DNA from: Caprimulgus europaeus
Taxonomy: Eukaryota; Chordata; Aves; Caprimulgiformes; Caprimulgidae
Assembly (NCBI GenBank): GCA_907165065.1
Contig: OU015527.1
Location: 24,131,686-24,195,685, forward strand
DNA length: 64,000 nucleotides
Reading direction: 5' to 3'
Shown here: one piece after another, positions 57,672-64,000 of the stretch
Layout of the letters: each line of letters opens with the position of its first letter
Numbering within the stretch: position 1 is the first letter of the stretch
The notes under the pieces: generated by a model
What the model was told of the DNA's origin: nothing
Seen by the model: the letters and a program-made list of their open reading frames with translations, nothing else
Database searches by the model: none
Position numbers and translations under genes: made by a program

Positions 57672-60600
57672 TAATTCTGAATTGTAAAAGGAGCTATTTC
57701 TTCTGTTGAAATATATGGGCTATGCTATGGTAGTACTCTTGATTTATTATTCTAACCCTACAGATTTAAGAGAAAAATCTTTTACTTTGATACAGGCATA
57801 AATTGCATTCAACACTGGTAAGACTCAGGTCAGAACAGGAAATGGAACAGCACTGAGGTTTCCTCCTGAAGGAAGTTTACAATGACAGCACCAACACTCT
57901 TGTCTGTATCCTCTAAGCAATACCCAGATTCTTGCACATGGAGGTGAAAAAAATTCCTGCAGACTTCATAACATTATAAAAAAATATGCATTATTTATAC
58001 AAGTTACTATATCTTATCAACTTTATTTCTACTATGCAGGACATTTCTGAAGTTGAGTGTGGGCAAGGAAGTGAATTTTAGCTGTATAAGAGTAAGAATG
58101 TTGTTTTTGAGGTAATCATACCTTTTAGGGATCTATGGAATGGGCATTTGACAAACAACAGAAAAAAAACATTCATGAGAAGATGCTATAGGTGTGCTTT
58201 AGCCACTGTCATGGACAGTGTAGGCAAATTTGAGATACCAGGACCACATTCAAATACAATCCTTAACTCATCTTCTGTGAGTGACTCCTAGGGGTGGAAT
58301 GTAGCTCACTGATCATTACACCCCTGCAACAGAAGAAGGTATAGAAGAGATGAGCAAATGGAATGTGCACATGAAGCTCAGGGAAAAATGCAGGGTGTGA
58401 CTGTCCACAGCTGTTTCAAAGAAGCTGATTTTATCTCAACACAAAAGGGACCAAAGAATGACCTTTGTTTTAGATAAACAACTATCAATAATTGAGTGGG
58501 TCAGTGGTGTTGCAAATGGTTCTCCCTGACTTCATTAAATGAGTGTGAATGTCTCTTCAAGTTAGCCAGACCATTATGGGTGTAGTGAATATGTGGCTCA
58601 GCCCAAGCTAGAGTATAAAACCCAGAAAACTAGCAAAATAATTTCAAAGAGGGCAATGGGTTTGAGCTGGTTTCAACCCACCAGCAACTAGGGACAACCC
58701 AGAGCTGTGATGTTGAACATGCTATAGAAACCAGTAATGGGAGTCACATTGGTGTTATCCCAAAACTTGGGTGTGTCACCTTGTGTGCAAAGAGTCAATC
58801 CACACACAGAGTGGAGGTATTTTTTTTTTTATTGCATATTTGCACACATTTGAGTGCCTGCCCGAAGACAGCACACCAAGTCTTCCAATTCGTGACTATT
58901 TATACACAAAGCATTCCTGTATTCAGCCTCCTAATACATATAAATTGTTATTTTTTTAAATGTTTGGTCAAAGTGCCTTCGCCTAGCATGTAAATTAATA
59001 TGCATGCTCACTCTTGTTATTCTGCTTATTTATTTTGGTTCAGTGGTATGAATTAGGGACAGGGTTTGTAAATCAGTGGACACGGCTTCCCCTGCTAAAG
59101 TGACTTTTCCCTTAGTTTCTTACATCTTTTGGCAAGTATAAGCAGTTCTTCATGGTTGGTTAATTGAGTTAGTAATTTATCAGTTCCACTTCTACCTTTT
59201 GATGGCTACCTCCTGTTTATTAGCCAAAGAAAATGTCTAATTGTTTAAATCATGAATCTTTAACTAACAATTTTTTTTATCTTAATTTCTTACATGGCCT
59301 CAGGCAAATAAGAAGGGTCTTAATTTATACTGTAACAAATTTTATATATCTGATTGGTTTAACTTTATCCTTTAGCACCTAGACATCATTGATATTGTGA
59401 AGGAACTGTGTATTGCAATTACTATATTTTACTAAGTATAGCTTACACTTTTATTGCATTTTCTGTATATTTTATACCAATTTGCTAAAACAAAAAGCCC
59501 ATGTAACAGCTACTGAGTTGAAATCAGTAAATTTGATATTAATGATTACACCCTCCACATATGGAGTATCTAAAAGAACATATTCAGTGAGTATTGTACT
59601 CTGACATCTGTTTAGCTAAATGCTTATCCACTGAGATCTGCCTTATCTTCATATCAACCTTATTGTTAATATCTATATATATTTTTAAAAAATTAACCCC
59701 CCTCAGGAGTACCATTTATTTGTGAGGGGTTTTTTTTCAGCTTCAGGCAGTCTGGACAACATTACAGATGAACTTCAGTGCTGCTAATTGTAATATATTC
59801 TATATTCATATTGGTAATGTGAAGCACTCATGTATACTGTTTGTCTTTTATTGTAAGTAATTTAATGGTAGAGCTCAAAGCAGTGTTTTGGTGGACATTG
59901 CATGTTATTCAGTGCAGTCAAAGATGTATTGAAAAAAAACCAACCAAACAAAAAATCCCGCAAACATGCAACATATGGAGTATTTCTGGAGGGCAGAGGA
60001 AAGTGATGCCAAGCATGATAATTTTATTACTCAACCTTATAATATAGCCTTATCTGGAATTTTTATCTGCTTGTGTCACTGTCTCAGAAGCATTCAGAAG
60101 CTGTACAGTAGGTACATATAAGTATTACATTGAAATGTGTCAGTTTTATTGTACTGTGTCCTCGTTTTATACAAATGAAGAGCAGTGTTATGCTTGTTCA
60201 AGTACGCATACACATGTATATACAACTAGGTATACACATATATGCTTTTTAAAAATATGAAAGCAAAGAAACAATTTTTTCCTCTTGTGTAATCTGTAAA
60301 AAGTGGTCAGTCATAGAGAGGAAACAAAAAGAGCAACAAAAGCAAAACAAAGAAAAGCAAACCCAGGACCAAAAATTCTTTTTACAAAGAGACTCTGAGA
60401 TTTGTGCAGTTGGCCTGTAACAGTATGGTCTGAGAACTTACTGTCCCTCCTCCATCATTCTTCCCTGTTTCCTTTGTGTTTCTTACTTCTTCCTTATGCA
60501 CCTGGCAGGACACACCTCATGATCAAGTATATGTATATCCCAAGTGAGACTCATGCCTTTCTTCATGAGATTTCTTTAAATGAGGGGAACTTTAATGCTT

Positions 60601-60931
60601 AATTTGTGAAAAGTGAGGGAAAAGGAGGCTGAGGTCTGTGTTAGAAAGGTGAATGGAGCTGCCCCCTTTGTGCAGTTGTGAACAATATGCGAGGTTGCTG
60701 AGAGGTGAACCTGTACATTGAGGTATTGGAGTCTCACTGGTAATGGAAATATAAAGGCTTCCTCACATTTATCTATTATTTTAAAACTGGATCTATTTCT
60801 TGATCATGGTTAATGGCCATTTAAAAAGCTGTAGCAGAACAGTCAGACATTATGGAAAATTGTTTTACCTTGTTGAATTTTCACCTTAATTGCAGACTAG
60901 TATTCAGGTCAGTATATCAGATTTTAAATTA
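57672..60931. other. Intergenic DNA; possible decayed LTR at about 58207-58790
   Basis: No gene is supported. Within it, 58207-58790 looks like a decayed ERV LTR: it starts TGTCATGGACAGTGTAGGCA, has a TATA box (GTATAAAACC, 58613) and no clear end, poly(A) signal or target duplication. The remainder is AT-rich with no recognised family. Confidence 0.45.
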
Positions 60932-61272
60932 TCATAAAATCATAGAATTATAGAATGGTTTAGATTGGAAAGGACTTTTAAAGGTCATCTACTTCAACTT
61001 CCCTGCAAAAAGCAGGGACATCTTTAATTAGATCAGGTCATTCAGACCCCCATCCAGCCTGACCTTGAAAGTTTCCAGGACTGGGCCTTCTACCACCTCT
61101 CTGGGCAACATGTTCCAATGTTTCACCACCCTCACTGTAAAACATTTATTCCTCATATCTATTCTGAATCGTCTCTCTTCTTGTTTAAAACTATTACCCC
61201 TTGTCCTATCATTACTTCCTGTCCTATTGTATGATGTCAAATCTCCTTCCATGTGGTCTATGATATTCACAT
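60932..61272 (-). mobile_element. CR1 3' fragment, antisense
   Basis: The plus strand reads AAAATCATAGAATTATAGAATGG, then TTTAGATTGGAAAGGACTTT, then the C-terminal coding block ([13 protein letters not shown] and [19 protein letters not shown] on the minus strand, frame 61028-61270). It is about 340 bp, 5'-truncated, with that short frame open. Confidence 0.85.
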
Positions 61273-64000
61273 TTATTTCATGTAGACTAGACTGTCAGCT
61301 TTTAAAGTCACAGTTTCAGGTATAGTGTTCTTTTAAATGTAGAAATAAATAAATAAATAAATATTGTAAAGAAATAATTATCTTGAAATATACGTTTCAT
61401 TTAATAATTTATATAAATGCTAACTTATATTAAGCACCTGCCATCTGGAATTTAATGTTAAGTTTTACTTCACATGTTTTCATTTCAAAGTCTGAAATTC
61501 TTTTAAATTAAATCATTCTCAGGAAGAATCTTTTTCAGTTTCACTAGTTACTTGCTAAGAACTAATATTGTGCTGAATGTAAGGGAAAAATGCTTCATAT
61601 ATTTTTAGTGTCTCCATATGGCTTTAAAAGAAGTTTAATTAAGACATTGGGAGTTATTTTAGATTGTTATTTTTCTGATTAATCTCAAGCTGCATCAAAT
61701 TGTAAAAATTAGTATTTCTTTTCATAGGCTGTGATATAAAAAGTAGACTATCTTTCTTTGCATTAGAACAAGAGGAAAAAAAAACACATTAGAGGTTTTG
61801 AATGCTTTCCAGTGCAAGTGTGTTGAATTAAAAATGTGATGTATGGTGGATTTTCCTTTACCACTAGAAAACCCTAATGTTGCCATGTGAATCATTGAGA
61901 TGCATGTCATTATACTTTTTTGTTGTTGTATAAACAGATAATTTTTAGAGCACAAAGCAGGTAACCTGTAATAGTGGGTGGTGAAAAACAAGATTGTTGC
62001 CTGAGCTCTCTTGGGTATAGAAAAGTTAGTTCAATGCTGCATCTTTCAAAGTGCACTTCAGGCCTAAGACAGTTCCTCTTACCCTCTGCTGTCGTAAAGA
62101 CAGGAGCAAAGCCACACACTTTGATGTTGCTAAAAATATAAGTCTATGAAATAGTCAGTGTCCTCTTACCGTCTGCCATTGTTTATGGTCCAATGTAAGC
62201 TGTATATGTTTTTCCTTTATTTCCCTATATTTCTGCTTAAGCCAGAATCTTAACCTATGTAACCATATGATAAATTAATCCAATTATACTAACTAAAAAA
62301 TTGAAGTACTTAACCAAGGAGAATAATTGCTGTTTTTCAAATAAATTAAAAATATAAAATATACCTTAAGAGGACAAACACCTTTGTGACACTCTCGTCT
62401 TCTATCCTCTAATTTTTTAAAGGCTATGCTTACTCATTTGTTTTAAATGGCTATGTTGAGACCACACATAGCACCCATTTGTTTCTTGACTTCTCTTCTT
62501 GTATTTATATCATTAATCTAATTATATAAACTTCAATGAATTTTATGTTGTTTAATCTTTCTTACAAATATTTATTAATATTTTCTAGACATATAATCTT
62601 CTTTACACACTTGAGAAAGCTATATATTTATAGATTTCTTAATTTTCTATCGACACTCTCAAACATTCTTTTATACACTTATGAGCTTATTCACAATGTG
62701 TGGTAATTTTTAAATTATTATTTATTTTTTAACAAGCTTCCAGGAAGTGAGACAAAAATTCAACACACATGTACCAGACGTGTCAACTTAGTACTTTTTC
62801 TCAATAGTATTTTGTACTTTTATGTATAGAACTCTGTACCACCTCTGTGTTTTAAAATAGTGTTTTAATAAAGGAATGGACCATATCCTTTTGTATTTCA
62901 GTATGTGTTTTTAAAAGAAAAAAAAAAGAATGAGAGATGTAAAAAAATAATTAAAAATTACCAAAGAGAAGAAAAAGGATTTCATATTAATAACACAATG
63001 AAACTTTTAGTTGTTCTTTCTGCACAATTATCAAGAGGCTGTACCATTTACTCCTGGGTGTAGATTTTTTTTGTTTGGTAGAGTAAAATGGGTAGCTTAA
63101 TACTTGTGGAACACTGCACTGACGCTGTGTGCACTAACCAATGCAATAAAATCACAGTTTACTCATCCCAAATACATTGAGTTTTATTTGTTATTAATGA
63201 GTAAAAATTTTGCGCTATGATTAAACATGAAAAATAGGTTTACATTTCTCACATGTATATGCATGGACCCAATATTAACAGAAAAGTTTGTGTTTTTTAT
63301 TTATCATGTGTATACTCTATGCAAAACTTTGAGGGAAACATGGAACCTTTGACATAATTAAGTTTCATTTTAGCTATTTTTTTCCTACAGGCTCCTGGTT
63401 TATTTCTTTTGAAAATTAGTTTATTTCTTCTATATTGATGCATTTGTAACTATAAACTTGAAGTGTCACCTAGGTTTTCCTGTTCAACCAGAAATCATAT
63501 TTTATATGTTAATTTTATCCTTCATTGTTTGCTCTGTGGTTTTTTTTTATCATCATCTTTTACAAAAACTCATGGAGGATTCTAGAAACCATTTTCCCTT
63601 GGTGATTCTGCAATGTAATGAACAGTATTTGTAACACAATATTTTCCTTAAATCTGTGGATATTATTGTTGTACGTATTTTCAAAGATTACTAGAGTGCC
63701 TTCATGTAACTGAATTAAATATAGTTTAATTAACTTAAAGTAAATTAAATTACTCATTAGCACTAATAACTTTAAGCTTTAGAATGAATTTGAATTGGGA
63801 AAAGGATTTGAATATCTAGCTTAACAGCTCTACTGTGGTATAAAATTAATTAGCATTATACATATCTTAGCTCCTTTCAAGACATGCACAGATGGCATAA
63901 CAAAACTAGATAGATAAGGAGCTCTGAAACACTCTTTTTTAATTTACTAATTCAATAAGGTTTTTGCTATTGTGATCAACTGAACTAAAACAAGATTAGC
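61273..64000. other. AT-rich intergenic DNA
   Basis: No gene is supported. An (AAAT)5 microsatellite lies at 61343-61362 and a short A run near 62919. Frames at 61722-62119 overlap on one strand and have no motif. Confidence 0.6.
61343..61362. repeat. (AAAT)5 microsatellite
   Basis: Five perfect AAAT units just right of the antisense CR1. Confidence 0.9.

Noticed and set aside
1-64000. tRNA, rRNA or CRISPR arrays
   Set aside because: No cloverleaf with the GTTCNANNC-type arm, rRNA core sequence or regularly spaced identical repeats was seen by eye on either strand.

Overview
This window is non-coding, repeat-rich vertebrate DNA, almost certainly from a bird. Several CR1 non-LTR retrotransposons end in the octamer-type tail (ATTCTATG repeats) typical of avian CR1. 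The LTRs also belong to avian-type endogenous retrovirus (ERV) families. No host protein-coding gene, tRNA, rRNA or CRISPR is supported. Most open frames here are chance frames in AT-rich DNA or pieces of decayed retroelements. The species and chromosome cannot be told from the sequence.

Layout. About 1-22.3 kb is AT-rich intergenic DNA holding an old antisense CR1 (2.5-3.6 kb) fused to a truncated LTR, a 617-bp solo LTR (7716-8332), another solo LTR (about 11011-11417) and a 1.55-kb internally deleted provirus on the minus strand (14609-16158). That provirus has two LTRs, a tRNA-Lys-like primer binding site and a CATGC target duplication. From 22.3 to 31.4 kb lies a nest: one plus-strand CR1 interrupted by a TG...CA segment (itself carrying a solo LTR), by a near full-length antisense CR1, and by a 639-bp LTR flanked by GGAGG. 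From 31.9 to 33.9 kb are a CR1 tail and a 1.1-kb LTR with an internal tandem-repeat array. From 37.6 to 40.35 kb is an alpharetrovirus-like relic with a tRNA-Trp-type primer site, a leader with a splice donor, a gag matrix remnant, an env relic, no recognisable pol, and unequal LTRs. From 41 to 64 kb are three CR1 fragments (41.2, 44.0 and 60.9 kb), a 2.3-kb CR1 (54.0-56.4 kb), solo LTRs at 50.0 and 57.0 kb, and long AT-rich stretches.

The elements do not form a pathway. They record successive insertions. Copies in the main LTR family have 5-bp target duplications, perfect (GACTC, ATAAT, CATGC) or with one mismatch. The alpha-like provirus has a 6-bp one (GCTTAC/GCTAAC). All coding remnants are broken. 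Element names and boundaries rest on reading by eye and knowledge of the families; no database search was possible.
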